Source of the DNA: Antrihabitans cavernicola
GTDB lineage: Bacteria; Actinomycetota; Actinomycetes; Mycobacteriales; Mycobacteriaceae
Reading direction: 5' to 3'
Assembly (NCBI RefSeq): GCF_008297975.1
Contig: NZ_VLNY01000010.1
Location: 1 to 64,000, forward strand
Length of the DNA: 64,000 bases
Positions 35,533 to 57,296 of the stretch are shown piece by piece. The position numbers and the translations under genes were made by a program. A model generated the notes under the pieces. The model had not been told where the DNA came from. It did no database searches and worked only from the letters and a program-made list of their open reading frames with translations. The stretch's first letter is position 1, and each line of letters begins with the position of its first letter.

Positions 35533-37108
35533 GCGGCGAAAGTCCGTCCTCGCCTGGCATCCCGTCATTCGCAACCAACTCCTGGCAATCGTCGCCGGTG
35601 TGCTGCTGTTCGCGAGTTTCCCGCCGCGACCCCTGTGGTTCCTCGCTCCTGTCGGAATCGCTGTGCTGGTGCTCGTGTTGCGCAGCGGCGTCTCGATCCG
35701 CGGCGGTTTCGGCTACGGATTTCTCGCCGGCCTCGGCTTCCTGGTTCCGCTGTTGCCGTGGATCGGCGTGTACGTGGGCCCGGTTCCGTGGTTGGCGCTC
35801 GCAGCGGTCTGCGCCCTCTACATCGGGCTGTTCGGCGCACTGAGTCGCGTAGTGCTGCGACTTCCGGTCGCACCGCTGTGGATCGCCGCGATCTGGTCGC
35901 TCACCGAATGGTTCCGGTCGTCGTTTCCGTTCGGCGGTTTCCCATGGGGCAGGCTCGCGTTCGGCCAATCCGGTGGGATCTTTCTTCCGATCGCGAGCAT
36001 CGGCGGAGCGCCGTTGGTCAGCTTCGCGGTTGCGCTGACCGGTGCCGGGCTCGCGTATCTGGTGGCAAGTCGCACGCGCAAGGCGGTGGCCGTGGCAGCT
36101 GTCGCATCGGTGCTGGGCCCCGTGATCGGGTTGGCGTTGTGGCCCACGTTGCCCGGCATGAATTCCGGCAACCGGACCATCACGGTCGCCGCGATCCAGG
36201 GCAGCGTCCCTCGCCTAGGACTCGACTTCAACTCACAGCGGCGGGCCGTTCTCGACAATCACGTCCGCCGCACGCAGCAATTGGCGAGCGATGTCGACGC
36301 CGGCCGTGCTCCGCAACCGGATGTGGTGATCTGGCCGGAAAACGCGTCCGACATAGATCCACTGCGCAATCAGGACGCGTACGACGAGATCACCGAGACG
36401 TCGGAAGCGATTCATGCGCCGATCCTCGTCGGCGCGGTGCTACTCAACGACGATCGCACCACCACCAACTCGGTCATCGTGTGGAACGGCGCAGACGGTC
36501 CAGGTGACAGGCACGACAAGAAGATCATCCAACCGTTCGGCGAGTACCTGCCGTGGCGGGGCTTCTTTCGGCACTTTTCGTCGTACGCGGATCGAGCAGG
36601 CTACTTCGTGCCAGGTCACGGCAACGGGGTGGTGAGCGCCGCCGGAGTACCCATCGGCGTCGCGACCTGTTACGAAGTGGCCTTCGACCGCGCCTTCGAA
36701 GAATCGGTGCGCAACGGCGCGCAGCTGCTTGCCGTCCCGACCAACAACGCCACGTTCGGCGATACCGAAATGACGTACCAGCAGCTGGCGATGTCACGGG
36801 TGCGCGCGGTGGAACACGGTCGCGCGTTGGTCGTCGCCGCAACCAGCGGGGTGAGCGCGATCATCGCTCCCGACGGCTCGGTGATATCGCAAACGCAGCT
36901 GTTCACACCCGACGCGTTGGTGGCGAAGGTGCCGCTGCGCACCGGTACTACGCTGGCAACCCGATTGGGTCCGATTCCGGAGGTTGTGCTCAGCATCGCC
37001 GCCGGCGCAGCCGTCGTCACCGCCCTGGTGCGGCGGAGGCGGGACCGGGTGACACCGAACACGCCTGCGATTGCAGGCAGGGAGGACCTCGATGTCAGAG
37101 ACGACTGA
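35522..37108 (+). CDS. lnt: Apolipoprotein N-acyltransferase Lnt
   Basis: Lnt adds the third acyl chain to the N-terminal cysteine of lipoproteins. The 528-residue protein has about six N-terminal membrane helices (residues 20-215) and a carbon-nitrogen hydrolase domain. The catalytic triad is Glu273 in VIWPENASD, Lys333 or 334 in [13 protein letters not shown] and Cys383 in ATCYEVAF. A final membrane helix lies near 495-515. In M. tuberculosis Lnt and Ppm1 are one fused protein (Rv2051c). Here they are separate genes, with the lnt stop 17 bases into ppm1. Confidence 0.94.
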   Translation: MSGERRKSVLAWHPVIRNQLLAIVAGVLLFASFPPRPLWFLAPVGIAVLVLVLRSGVSIRGGFGYGFLAGLGFLVPLLPWIGVYVGPVPWLALAAVCALYIGLFGALSRVVLRLPVAPLWIAAIWSLTEWFRSSFPFGGFPWGRLAFGQSGGIFLPIASIGGAPLVSFAVALTGAGLAYLVASRTRKAVAVAAVASVLGPVIGLALWPTLPGMNSGNRTITVAAIQGSVPRLGLDFNSQRRAVLDNHVRRTQQLASDVDAGRAPQPDVVIWPENASDIDPLRNQDAYDEITETSEAIHAPILVGAVLLNDDRTTTNSVIVWNGADGPGDRHDKKIIQPFGEYLPWRGFFRHFSSYADRAGYFVPGHGNGVVSAAGVPIGVATCYEVAFDRAFEESVRNGAQLLAVPTNNATFGDTEMTYQQLAMSRVRAVEHGRALVVAATSGVSAIIAPDGSVISQTQLFTPDALVAKVPLRTGTTLATRLGPIPEVVLSIAAGAAVVTALVRRRRDRVTPNTPAIAGREDLDVRDD

Positions 37109-37937
37109 GGGACCAGAAGACCGGGGACCAGAAGACCGGGGACCAGAAGACCGGGGACCAGAAGACCGGGGACCGGCGATCGCGGCGAGCACTCTCGTCA
37201 TCATCCCCACCTACGACGAGCGGGAGAACCTCCCCAGGATCGTTGCCCGGGTGCACGCTGCGCTCCCGACGACACACGTTCTGGTCGTCGACGACGGCAG
37301 CCCCGACGGTACCGGCGACATCGCGGACCGGTTGGCTGCCGAGTCGTCCGGACGGATCGCGGTATTGCACCGCACCGAGAAGAACGGCCTCGGTGCCGCC
37401 TACATCGAGGGGTTCCGCTGGGGGCTCGATCGTGGCTACGCGGTTCTCGTCGAGATGGACGCCGACGGCAGCCACTCGCCCGAACAACTACATCGCCTCC
37501 TCGAGCAGATCGAAGCGGGCGCCGACCTGGTGATCGGGTCGCGCTATGTGCCCGGCGGCAGCGTGGTGAACTGGCCCAAGCGCCGTGAGGTGCTCTCGCG
37601 CGGTGGCAACATCTACTCGCGGTTGGCCTTGGGTGTGAAGATCAAGGACATCACCGGTGGATACCGTGCTTACCGCCGAGCCGCGCTGGAGTCCCTGGAC
37701 CTCGGCGCGATCGAATCGCACGGATATTGTTTCCAGGTCGACCTGGCCTGGCGGCTGATCCAAGGCGGTGCCGCCGTGGTCGAAGTGCCGATCACCTTCA
37801 CCGAGCGCGAGATCGGCGAGTCCAAGATGAGCGGCAGCATAGTGCGGGAAGCGCTGGTCAAGGTCACGGCGTGGGGATTTCGCAACCGGGTGCAGAAACT
37901 CCGCGCACTCACCGCCGGAACCAAGGTACGTGCCTGA
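37092..37937 (+). CDS. ppm1: Polyprenol monophosphomannose synthase Ppm1
   Basis: Ppm1 transfers mannose from GDP-mannose to polyprenyl phosphate, the mannose donor for lipoarabinomannan, lipomannan and protein mannosylation. The 281-residue GT2 enzyme has [24 protein letters not shown] with the metal-binding Asp pair, [10 protein letters not shown] and [12 protein letters not shown]. It lacks the C-terminal membrane segments of some DPM1 homologues. ATG at 37092 follows GGAGG. The first ~30 residues are an acidic repeat (PEDRG four times) not needed for the fold, sitting where the fused mycobacterial protein has its Lnt-Ppm1 linker. The 17-base overlap with lnt couples the two. Confidence 0.95.
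   Translation: MSETTEGPEDRGPEDRGPEDRGPEDRGPAIAASTLVIIPTYDERENLPRIVARVHAALPTTHVLVVDDGSPDGTGDIADRLAAESSGRIAVLHRTEKNGLGAAYIEGFRWGLDRGYAVLVEMDADGSHSPEQLHRLLEQIEAGADLVIGSRYVPGGSVVNWPKRREVLSRGGNIYSRLALGVKIKDITGGYRAYRRAALESLDLGAIESHGYCFQVDLAWRLIQGGAAVVEVPITFTEREIGESKMSGSIVREALVKVTAWGFRNRVQKLRALTAGTKVRA
37111..37170 (+). repeat. Four perfect 15-bp tandem repeats in the ppm1 5' end
   Basis: GACCAGAAGACCGGG occurs four times head to tail (37111-37125, 37126-37140, 37141-37155, 37156-37170) and is followed by a partial copy (GACCGG). It encodes PEDRG units in frame. Complete identity among copies implies recent slippage; copy number is likely polymorphic. Confidence 0.97.
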
Positions 37938-38274
37938 TTTCATTGTTGGAAACAAACCGCACGATTGTAGAAAGCTAGGGCCGACTGGGCATTGCCCGAT
38001 GTTTGCCTCGATCGATCTTCGTTGTCGCCGTGCGCGGACGTGACGGACTTTCGCTTCCTCAACGAACATGGCCGTGACCAGCGGTAATCGATTCCAGCCG
38101 AACGTGTTTGGTGGTCGCTCGAAGCTGTAACGCACATTTCATCGAACTTTCAATATCGAATACCGATCTGAACCGTTCTGCCGATTCACCTTTCGTCCAA
38201 TCTCCGACCCATCCGTTTTCTGGGTCGTAACGAATGACGGACGCAACCCTGCACCTATCCGTTAGGAGAGGTGC
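37938..38274. other. Intergenic leader upstream of the NRPS gene
   Basis: This 337-bp gap is visibly less GC-rich than its neighbours, especially 38130-38215. It must contain the NRPS promoter but I cannot fix its -35/-10 elements. A small hairpin (GGGC-ATT-GCCC, 37987-37997) might end ppm1 transcription. TTCGTTG (38018-38024) and CAACGAA (38060-38066) form a spaced 7-bp inverted repeat. AGGAG at 38264-38268 is the NRPS ribosome-binding site. I see no 19-bp IdeR/DmdR iron box. Confidence 0.55.
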
Positions 38275-51759
<13,485 letters not shown>

Positions 51760-51789
51760 CAACGGAATCCACACAGGAAGGAAAAGTCG

Positions 51790-52023
51790 TTGACCAATCC
51801 ATTCGACGATCCCGACGGAAAGTACCTGGTGCTCTGCAACGACGAGGGCCAGCATTCGCTGTGGCCCGCGTTCGCGCCGGTGCCCGGCGGATGGGTCGTT
51901 GCCCAGGATTCCTCGACGCGAGACGCGAGCATTGGGTACGTAGAGGCAAACTGGACGGATATGCGCCCCAAGAGCCTCGTGGCCCAGATGGGCTCCGCAC
52001 ACCAAGATCGGACGTCGCAATGA
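51790..52023 (+). CDS. MbtH-like NRPS accessory protein
   Basis: MbtH-like proteins bind adenylation domains and are needed for their folding or activity. The 77-residue product has the full signature. This includes NPFDDPDGKYLVLCNDEGQ, SLWPAFAPVPGGW with the two conserved Trp, and NWTDMRPKSL. The start is TTG at 51790 behind an AGGAAGG-like site; no ATG or GTG fits better. It follows the NRPS by 30 bases and overlaps the ABC ATPase start by four bases (ATGA), so it almost certainly serves this NRPS. Confidence 0.95.
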   Translation: MTNPFDDPDGKYLVLCNDEGQHSLWPAFAPVPGGWVVAQDSSTRDASIGYVEANWTDMRPKSLVAQMGSAHQDRTSQ

Positions 52024-53015
52024 CACTCGCAGTGGAAGTTTCCGGACTCGTCAAGGAGTACGGCGGTCGCGGGGGAGTGCGCGCGCTCGACGGTATCGAC
52101 TTGCAGATCCCGGCAGGCACCGTGATGTGTGTGCTCGGACCCAACGGTGCAGGCAAGACAACGACCGTCCGAATCATCGCGACGCTGCTCAAGCCGACGT
52201 CGGGCCTGGTCCACGTTGCCGGTGTCGATGTACTCAAGGACCCGATGGCCGCCCGACACAAGATCGGGTTGTCGGGCCAGTACGCCGCTGTCGACGAAAA
52301 CCTCACCGGCTTCGAGAATCTCCGGATGGTTTCGCGCCTCTACGGCATGACCAAGTCGCAGGCCAGCGCGCGGGCCCGCGAGTTGCTCAGCTCGTTCCAG
52401 CTCGAGGACGCCGCCGATCGACGCTCGTCCACCTACTCGGGCGGCATGCGCCGCAGACTCGACTTGGCGGGCGCACTCGTCGCCCGTCCGCGCGTCGTCA
52501 TCCTCGACGAGCCGACCACCGGCCTCGACCCGCGCGGTCGTCAGGACATGTGGCAGGTCATCAGCGAACTCGTCGAAGACGGCACCTCGGTCCTGCTCAC
52601 CACCCAGTACCTCGAGGAAGCGGACTTTCTCGCCGATCGCATCACCCTGATCGACAAGGGGCGGGTCATCGCGCAGGGTTCGGCGGAGGACTTGAAGTCC
52701 ACCATCGGCGGCGAAACGATGACCATCAGGATGGCGCCCGGCCAGGATATGCGGACCGCCCATCGCGTCATTGCGGAAATGGGAGTGGGCGAACCGGTCA
52801 GCGATCCGCTCACCACCGAGCTCTCGGTGATCGTCACCAACGGCACGCGCACCATGGTCGAGGTACTGCGCAGGCTCGACGACGCACACATCTACGTCAA
52901 CGACGCCAATGTGCACAAGCCCAGCCTCGACGACGTATTCCTGTCGCTGACAGGCGAATCCGTTGGATCGACCGAAGCGGCCCCGGCCGATCGAGTACAG
53001 GAGGCCATGCTGTGA
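52020..53015 (+). CDS. DrrA-like ABC transporter ATPase
   Basis: The 331-residue protein is the ATP-binding subunit of a daunorubicin-resistance (DrrA) type exporter. It has Walker A (LGPNGAGKTTT), the signature YSGGMRRRLDLAGAL, Walker B (VVILDEPTTGLDP) and a DrrA-type C-terminal domain of about 90 residues (from TMTIRMAPGQD). ATG at 52020 overlaps the MbtH stop; a longer open frame upstream is antisense-like noise. With the following permease it probably exports the NRPS product, giving self-protection or secretion. Confidence 0.94.
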   Translation: MTLAVEVSGLVKEYGGRGGVRALDGIDLQIPAGTVMCVLGPNGAGKTTTVRIIATLLKPTSGLVHVAGVDVLKDPMAARHKIGLSGQYAAVDENLTGFENLRMVSRLYGMTKSQASARARELLSSFQLEDAADRRSSTYSGGMRRRLDLAGALVARPRVVILDEPTTGLDPRGRQDMWQVISELVEDGTSVLLTTQYLEEADFLADRITLIDKGRVIAQGSAEDLKSTIGGETMTIRMAPGQDMRTAHRVIAEMGVGEPVSDPLTTELSVIVTNGTRTMVEVLRRLDDAHIYVNDANVHKPSLDDVFLSLTGESVGSTEAAPADRVQEAML

Positions 53016-53836
53016 CCGCGTTGACGATCACCCCGCCCAACCCGACGTTCCGGGTGTTCCGCGACAGCGCCATCGTCGCGCAGCGCAACATCCTCACCAT
53101 CATCCGGGTGCCGACGCTGTTGGTGACCGCTGTCGTGCAGCCGCTGATGTTCGTATTTCTCTTCGCCTATGTCTTCGGTGCGTCACTCGGCGGCGGCGCC
53201 TACCGCGAGTTCCTGCTCGCAGGCATCTTCGCGCAGACCGCCGCTTTCAGCGCGACGTTCACCACCGTCGGCCTCGCCAACGACCTGTCCAAAGGCATCG
53301 TCGATCGACTGCGATCGCTACCGATGTCGCCGGTCGCTGTGCTGTTCGGCCGCACGCTCTCCGACCTGCTCGTCAGCATCATCAGCCTCGGCGTCATGGT
53401 GGGCTGCGGCTATGTGGTCGGCTGGCGGATCAACGGGTCGGCGGGCGACGCCGCGGTTGCGTTCGGGCTGATCCTGCTGTTCGGTTTCGCGATGTCGTGG
53501 GTGGGCGCGCTCACCGGTCTGGTGTCCCGCAACGTCGAGGTGGCGCAGAGCGCGGGCCTGATCTGGCTGTTCCCGGTCACGTTCATCTCGTCGTGTTTCG
53601 TCTCGGCCCAGGCGCTGCCCGGTCCGCTGCGCGGCATCGCCGAATGGAATCCGATCACGGCCGTCGCGGCGTCCGGTCGGCAGTTGTTCGACAACGCCGC
53701 ACCGCCGTTCTTCGCGAAGCCGACCGGGTGGGCCGCGGACAACCCGACCCTGTACGCGGTGGGATGTTCGTTGGTGATTCTCGCGATCTTCGTTCCCCTC
53801 GCACTCGCGCAGTACCGCAAGGTAGCGAGCCACTAG
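53012..53836 (+). CDS. DrrB-like ABC-2 type permease
   Basis: The 274-residue membrane subunit has about six helices. Family segments are RVPTLLVTAVVQPLMFVFLF and YVFGASLGGGAYREFLLAG, then GIVDRLRSLPMSP and FAMSWVGALTGLVSRN, plus the ISSCFVSAQALPGPLRGIAE loop and a final helix. GTG at 53012 overlaps the ATPase stop (GTGA), behind AGGAGG at 52999-53004. It is the last gene of the NRPS operon. A strong hairpin terminator follows within 20 bases. Confidence 0.94.
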   Translation: MTALTITPPNPTFRVFRDSAIVAQRNILTIIRVPTLLVTAVVQPLMFVFLFAYVFGASLGGGAYREFLLAGIFAQTAAFSATFTTVGLANDLSKGIVDRLRSLPMSPVAVLFGRTLSDLLVSIISLGVMVGCGYVVGWRINGSAGDAAVAFGLILLFGFAMSWVGALTGLVSRNVEVAQSAGLIWLFPVTFISSCFVSAQALPGPLRGIAEWNPITAVAASGRQLFDNAAPPFFAKPTGWAADNPTLYAVGCSLVILAIFVPLALAQYRKVASH

Positions 53837-53851
53837 AAGACCACGAAAGAG

Positions 53852-53884
53852 AGAAGGGCGGCGCCGAATCGGCGCCGCCCTTCT
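53852..53884. terminator. Perfect 15-bp bidirectional terminator
   Basis: AGAAGGGCGGCGCCG (53852-53866) and its exact complement (53870-53884) form a 15-bp stem with an AAT loop. It lies between convergent drrB and rbpA. Both flanks read into short T- or A-rich ends (CTTCTTG; reverse strand CTTCTCTCTTTCG). It likely ends the NRPS operon on one strand and rbpA on the other. Confidence 0.92.
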
Positions 53885-53900
53885 TGTGTATCTGTGCGCA

Positions 53901-54251
53901 CTAGCTCGAAGACGCTGCTCCACGACGCTTGACCTTGAGCAGGTCCAAACGCTCCTTGAGCAATTCTTCCAGCTCGTCTACCGAGCGACGCTCCAGCAGC
54001 ATGTCCCAGTGCGTGCGCGGCGGCTTGACCTTCTTGGCCTCCGGCGCGGTGCCCTCGAGCAGTGCGCCTTCGAGACCGTTGCGGCACAACCAGGTGCCCG
54101 GAATCTCGGCGTCGTCCGCGAACGGAACATCGAACTCTTCACCGTTGTCTGTGCGGTACCGTGCCACGCGACGAGGCGCAAGGTCGTGGTCGCGGTCGGT
54201 CTCGTAACTCACCGCTCCCAGTCGACTGCCTCGGAGTACGCGATCTGCCAT
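53901..54251 (-). CDS. rbpA: RNA polymerase-binding protein RbpA
   Basis: RbpA binds the RNA polymerase holoenzyme with group I/II sigma factors, stabilises open complexes and supports growth. The 116-residue protein starts MADRVLRGSRLGAVSYETDR, continues through the core-binding barrel (GEEFDVPFADDAEIPGTWLC) and ends with the sigma-interaction helix (TPRTHWDMLLERR-type region). The ATG at complement 54249-54251 follows GAGAGGA. A short Ser-rich tail ends the protein. In M. tuberculosis rbpA (Rv2050) is the convergent neighbour of ppm1; here the NRPS operon lies between them. Confidence 0.96.
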   Translation of the reverse strand: MADRVLRGSRLGAVSYETDRDHDLAPRRVARYRTDNGEEFDVPFADDAEIPGTWLCRNGLEGALLEGTAPEAKKVKPPRTHWDMLLERRSVDELEELLKERLDLLKVKRRGAASSS

Positions 54252-54397
54252 GGTGCGGTCCTCTCCATTGTCTTGCTCGCTCGAACACGTAGTACAACGC
54301 ATCGGTCCCGGGATTGGTTCCCGCGCGCGGGCGAACCACGCCATCCTACCGGCCAGGTTGGTTCGACGGTCCACCGTCTCCCGTTACCCTCGTCAAC

Positions 54398-54721
54398 ATG
54401 TCTCGGCGTCCGCAGTCCTGCGTCTGGTGTGGCCGCGAGGTGTCGGATTCCGACATGGGCCGTCGGCGACGCTACTGCCGCCAGTCGTGTCGCCAGCGGG
54501 CCTACGAGCAACGCAACGCCGCCAAGGGCACAGCCATCCCGGAAGACGCAGTGGTGCTCACCGCCGCAGAGGCAGTGGATCTGGCAGATCGGTCGTTCGC
54601 GGCACGGTGCGCAGCCGAAGATGTCGCAACAGCGATTCGGGAAGGTGCTGCACAGGACGAGTTGTCCGCTCTGTGCGACGAGATGGTGCTCCTTGCCCGC
54701 GACGCCGAGCGGCTGCGCTGA
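54398..54721 (+). CDS. Small zinc-finger-like protein
   Basis: The 107-residue product has an N-terminal putative zinc site, CVWCGREV followed by RYCRQSCRQRAYEQR (two Cys pairs about 15 residues apart). An Ala/Glu-rich helical region follows. This looks like a treble-clef or zinc-ribbon DNA/RNA-binding module, but I cannot name a function. It is divergent from rbpA, matching the place of Rv2049c from recall. Its last 164 bases overlap, on the opposite strand, the C-terminal coding region of the next gene. Confidence 0.78.
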   Translation: MSRRPQSCVWCGREVSDSDMGRRRRYCRQSCRQRAYEQRNAAKGTAIPEDAVVLTAAEAVDLADRSFAARCAAEDVATAIREGAAQDELSALCDEMVLLARDAERLR

Positions 54722-55661
54722 CGCCGTAGAGGCCGACTGAGACCAGCACGACGACCGATCCGAATGCCAGTGCGGTCTGTCCGTCCGGGTGAATCAACGA
54801 CTGCCCTCGCAGCGCCTGCCAGGTGAGGATCGCGACGAGCCCGGCGTATCCGATCGCAAGCACGCCGAGCAGCGAAGCACGCGTTCGATCATCGCGTAGC
54901 CACGGAATTCGGTGGGCGAGCGCTGCCAGCGTCAGTGCTGACAGCAGCATGAACTGCAGGCCGTGTAGACCGACGAAGTGCGGGATCCGTAGGTCGCCGC
55001 CGATGGTGCTCCACCCGGTGATCGGCATGCCCGCGGAGGCGGAATCGTCGGCACCGACGGTGTGGCCTGCCACCAGCTCCACGACGTTTCCGTTGGCGTC
55101 GCGGACGAGCTGCGCGCCGCCCTTGAACCCCATGAGAAAGCCGATCGGCATCGCGACCACGGCGAACCATATTCCGGTGTGAATGGCACGACCGAACGGC
55201 TTGTCGACGATCTGCTGGTACAGCAGGATCAGTGCGACCGCGAGACTGGCGAGAAACAACCCGGGTACACCCGACTCGAACACCATCTGGCCGTACTTGT
55301 TGAACGGGTCGCCGGCGGTGTTGAAGTGACTGAACGTGCCACGCGCCGCCTGCACCGCTATGAAGCCGACGTCGGCGATACTGGTGATCGCGATGACGGC
55401 CGCGAGTATCGACGTCCACCGGGTGCCGCGGTGCGCAAGCGTGAGCAGCCAGGCCAGCGTTGCGCCGTACATCGCGAACGAGATCGCGAACTTGAACGGC
55501 TTGAGCCACACGGAGTGCCCGAGCAACATGCGGTCGTCGACGACCATGCCGCCGACGCAGACGACTGCCAACGCGAGCATGACGCCGACCATGACCATCA
55601 ACGGTCGCTGGTTGCGCAGCATGGTGCGGAGATCGGGGAGGGGGAGCGCGGCTGTGGTCAC
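54558..55661 (-). CDS. Polytopic membrane protein of unknown function
   Basis: The 367-residue protein has about eight predicted membrane helices between residues 20 and 305, for example LMVMVGVMLALAVVCVGGMV and FAISFAMYGATLAWLLTLA. I do not recognise the family. A conserved-looking GHSVWLKPFKFAISF and IPHFVGLHGLQF contain histidines that could bind heme or metal. The last ~60 residues are Arg-rich and antisense to the small zinc-finger gene, so the native C-terminus may be shorter in relatives. GTG at complement 55659-55661 is the best start; the upstream open frame has no membrane pattern. Confidence 0.7.
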   Translation of the reverse strand: MTTAALPLPDLRTMLRNQRPLMVMVGVMLALAVVCVGGMVVDDRMLLGHSVWLKPFKFAISFAMYGATLAWLLTLAHRGTRWTSILAAVIAITSIADVGFIAVQAARGTFSHFNTAGDPFNKYGQMVFESGVPGLFLASLAVALILLYQQIVDKPFGRAIHTGIWFAVVAMPIGFLMGFKGGAQLVRDANGNVVELVAGHTVGADDSASAGMPITGWSTIGGDLRIPHFVGLHGLQFMLLSALTLAALAHRIPWLRDDRTRASLLGVLAIGYAGLVAILTWQALRGQSLIHPDGQTALAFGSVVVLVSVGLYGVSAAARRRGQGAPSRRTERTTRPVQHLPESLLRHLRLRTVPRTTDLPDPLPLRR

Positions 55662-55812
55662 CTGCGTGACATTAGGAATCAGAGGCGCACCTGCACGTCC
55701 CGCTGCGGTGTGAAACTCCTCTGGCACCCAGGTATGAGGCTCGCGCGATCGGAGCGGTGGGAGACTTCGCGGATCTGCTGCGCCAGTTGGGGATCCGAGG
55801 CAGCATGCGCGT

Positions 55813-56187
55813 ATGGAGATAACCCCGATTGCCGCGTGGACGTTCATGTCCGAAGTACCGATTCCTGACGACATTCACCCGATCCTCGTGGAGGGTGAGC
55901 AACCCGTCGCTGCGTACAAGACGTTCCGCGACAGCGCCGTCTTCACCAATCGACGACTGGTTGTACGTGATGCCCAGGGCATCACCGGTAAGAAGGTGGA
56001 GCTCTATTCACTCCCGTACTCGTCGATCAACATGTGGTCGTCGGAGAACGCAGGCAAGATTTTGGACTTCAGCGCGGAACTCGAACTGTGGACTCGCGCC
56101 GGTCATATCAAGATCAAGCTGGGTAAGGGCGTCGACATTCGACGTCTCGATCACTTGATCTCGCACATGGTCCTGAACAACAGCTAG
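55813..56187 (+). CDS. Bacterial PH-domain protein
   Basis: The 124-residue protein is a single bacterial pleckstrin-homology fold. VLVEGEQPVAAYKTF-type strands lead into AVFTNRRLVVRDAQGITGKK and ELYSLPYSSINMWSSENAG, then a closing helix (DIRRLDHLISHMVL). Such proteins probably bind membranes or ligands; the role is unknown. ATG at 55813 is used, with ATG at 55846 (MSEVPIPDDIHP) an equally good start matching many relatives. It stands alone between divergent genes. Confidence 0.82.
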   Translation: MEITPIAAWTFMSEVPIPDDIHPILVEGEQPVAAYKTFRDSAVFTNRRLVVRDAQGITGKKVELYSLPYSSINMWSSENAGKILDFSAELELWTRAGHIKIKLGKGVDIRRLDHLISHMVLNNS

Positions 56188-56209
56188 CGCGACGCGCGAT
56201 GTTCCACCG

Positions 56210-56383
56210 TCACTCGGGCGGTCTGCGCCGGGCCAGCTCCTCTTCGAACGCGGCAATTTCGGAGTCTGTCGTCGCGAACGAGGACTCTGCCGCACCCTCG
56301 TCCATCCCGTAGTCCCGGGCCTTGCGTAGGTCGGCTAGTTCGGATTCGAGTTCTCGAGTGTCGAGCACGCGTGGATCTCTCAT
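56210..56383 (-). CDS. Small acidic coiled-coil protein
   Basis: The 57-residue frame starts MRDPRVLDTRELESELADLR and ends EEELARRRPPE, with heptad-like Glu/Leu spacing consistent with a coiled coil. An upstream in-frame ATG at complement 56432-56434 would overlap the palindrome at 56429-56446, so the shorter start is preferred. No strong ribosome-binding site is visible. It could be a real small gene or chance; the amphipathic regularity argues for real. Confidence 0.45.
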   Translation of the reverse strand: MRDPRVLDTRELESELADLRKARDYGMDEGAAESSFATTDSEIAAFEEELARRRPPE

Positions 56384-56428
56384 GCAGCAAGTGTCCGCCG
56401 ATGCGAAGACCGCCGCCATGAAATTACC

Positions 56429-56446
56429 AAGCAAGCGTGCTTGCTT
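56429..56446. promoter_or_regulatory. 18-bp palindrome, probable TetR-family operator
   Basis: AAGCAAGC-GT-GCTTGCTT is a perfect 8-bp-armed palindrome with a 2-base centre, 55 bases before the first gene of the acyl-CoA operon. Its spacing and arm length fit a TetR dimer site of the kind found upstream of actinobacterial acyl-CoA catabolic operons. The TTTTTATTTT that follows also lets it be read as an intrinsic terminator, but the 2-base loop is unfavourable and no upstream plus-strand transcript needs ending within 240 bases. No TetR gene is in the window. Confidence 0.7.
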
Positions 56447-56501
56447 TTTATTTTGCGCCGTGTGAAACTCGTGTCGACGACGAGCATGAGGAGCGGCAAA
56501 A

Positions 56502-57296
56502 GTGGCAGATCTCGAAGCGATACTCGGCGACTTGGCAGCCGAGGGTGATGATGTTGCCGCTCTGGTCGCGGACCTCGACGCTGCCGAGTGGGCGCAGCCG
56601 ACGCCCGCGCCGGGTTGGTCGATCGCGCATCAGATCGCACATCTGAACTGGACCGACGAAGTGTCCGAGGTATCTGCTCGCGACCCGGAGGCATTCCAGG
56701 CGATCGTGAAACAGGCCTGGAGCAATCCCAGCGGATTCGTCGACGTCGCTGCCGAGGAGCGAGCGCAGACGCCGCCCGCCGATCTGCTCGCGCGCTGGCA
56801 GTCCGGACGCGCCGCGCTCAACGACGCGCTGAGGGACGTCGCGCTGGGGCGCAAGCTCGACTGGTTCGGTCCGCCCATGAGCCCCGCGTCCATGGCGACC
56901 GCTCGGCTTATGGAAACGTGGGCGCACGGCCAGGACATCGCCGACGCCGTCGGCGCCAGCAGAGCGCCGACCGCTCGACTGCGCAACGTTGCCCACCTCG
57001 GTGTCCGCACCAGAAACTTCGCCTACTCGGTGCACAACGAGCAGCCACCCGCAGAAGACTTCCGCGTCGAACTCACGGCACCGGACGGCACGACCTGGGC
57101 GTGGGGACCGGACGAATCAACCCAACGGATCGTCGGGCCCGCCTTGGACTTCTGCCTGCTGGTGACCCAGCGCAGGCACCTCGACGACCTGGCTCTACAG
57201 GTCACCGGAGATGATGCGCGGCACTGGACCACGATCGCTCAGGTCTTCGCCGGTACGCCTGGGGCTGGCCGTGCGGCGACTGGAGCCAGCGCATGA
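56502..57296 (+). CDS. TIGR03084-type DinB/maleylpyruvate isomerase-fold protein
   Basis: The 264-residue protein has the N-terminal DinB-like metal-binding helix bundle of mycothiol-dependent maleylpyruvate isomerases. GWSIAHQIAHLNWTDE carries the first His ligands and METWAHGQDIAD the later one. A C-terminal SCP2-like domain follows (DFRVELTAPDGTTWAWG). Members of the TIGR03084 group typically sit in operons like this one and have no assigned reaction; a mycothiol- or metal-dependent step is inferred. GTG at 56502 follows GAGGAG (56488-56493). The stop overlaps the AtuA start (ATGA). Confidence 0.87.
   Translation: MADLEAILGDLAAEGDDVAALVADLDAAEWAQPTPAPGWSIAHQIAHLNWTDEVSEVSARDPEAFQAIVKQAWSNPSGFVDVAAEERAQTPPADLLARWQSGRAALNDALRDVALGRKLDWFGPPMSPASMATARLMETWAHGQDIADAVGASRAPTARLRNVAHLGVRTRNFAYSVHNEQPPAEDFRVELTAPDGTTWAWGPDESTQRIVGPALDFCLLVTQRRHLDDLALQVTGDDARHWTTIAQVFAGTPGAGRAATGASA

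Noticed and set aside
37111..37170. Short tandem repeats that might suggest a CRISPR array
   Set aside because: The units are contiguous with no spacers, in frame within ppm1, and there are no cas genes in the window.
56429..56446. Palindrome read as an intrinsic terminator because of the following T-run
   Set aside because: A 2-base loop is unfavourable, the nearest plus-strand gene ended 240 bases earlier, and the site sits just before a catabolic operon; an operator is the better reading, though not proven.
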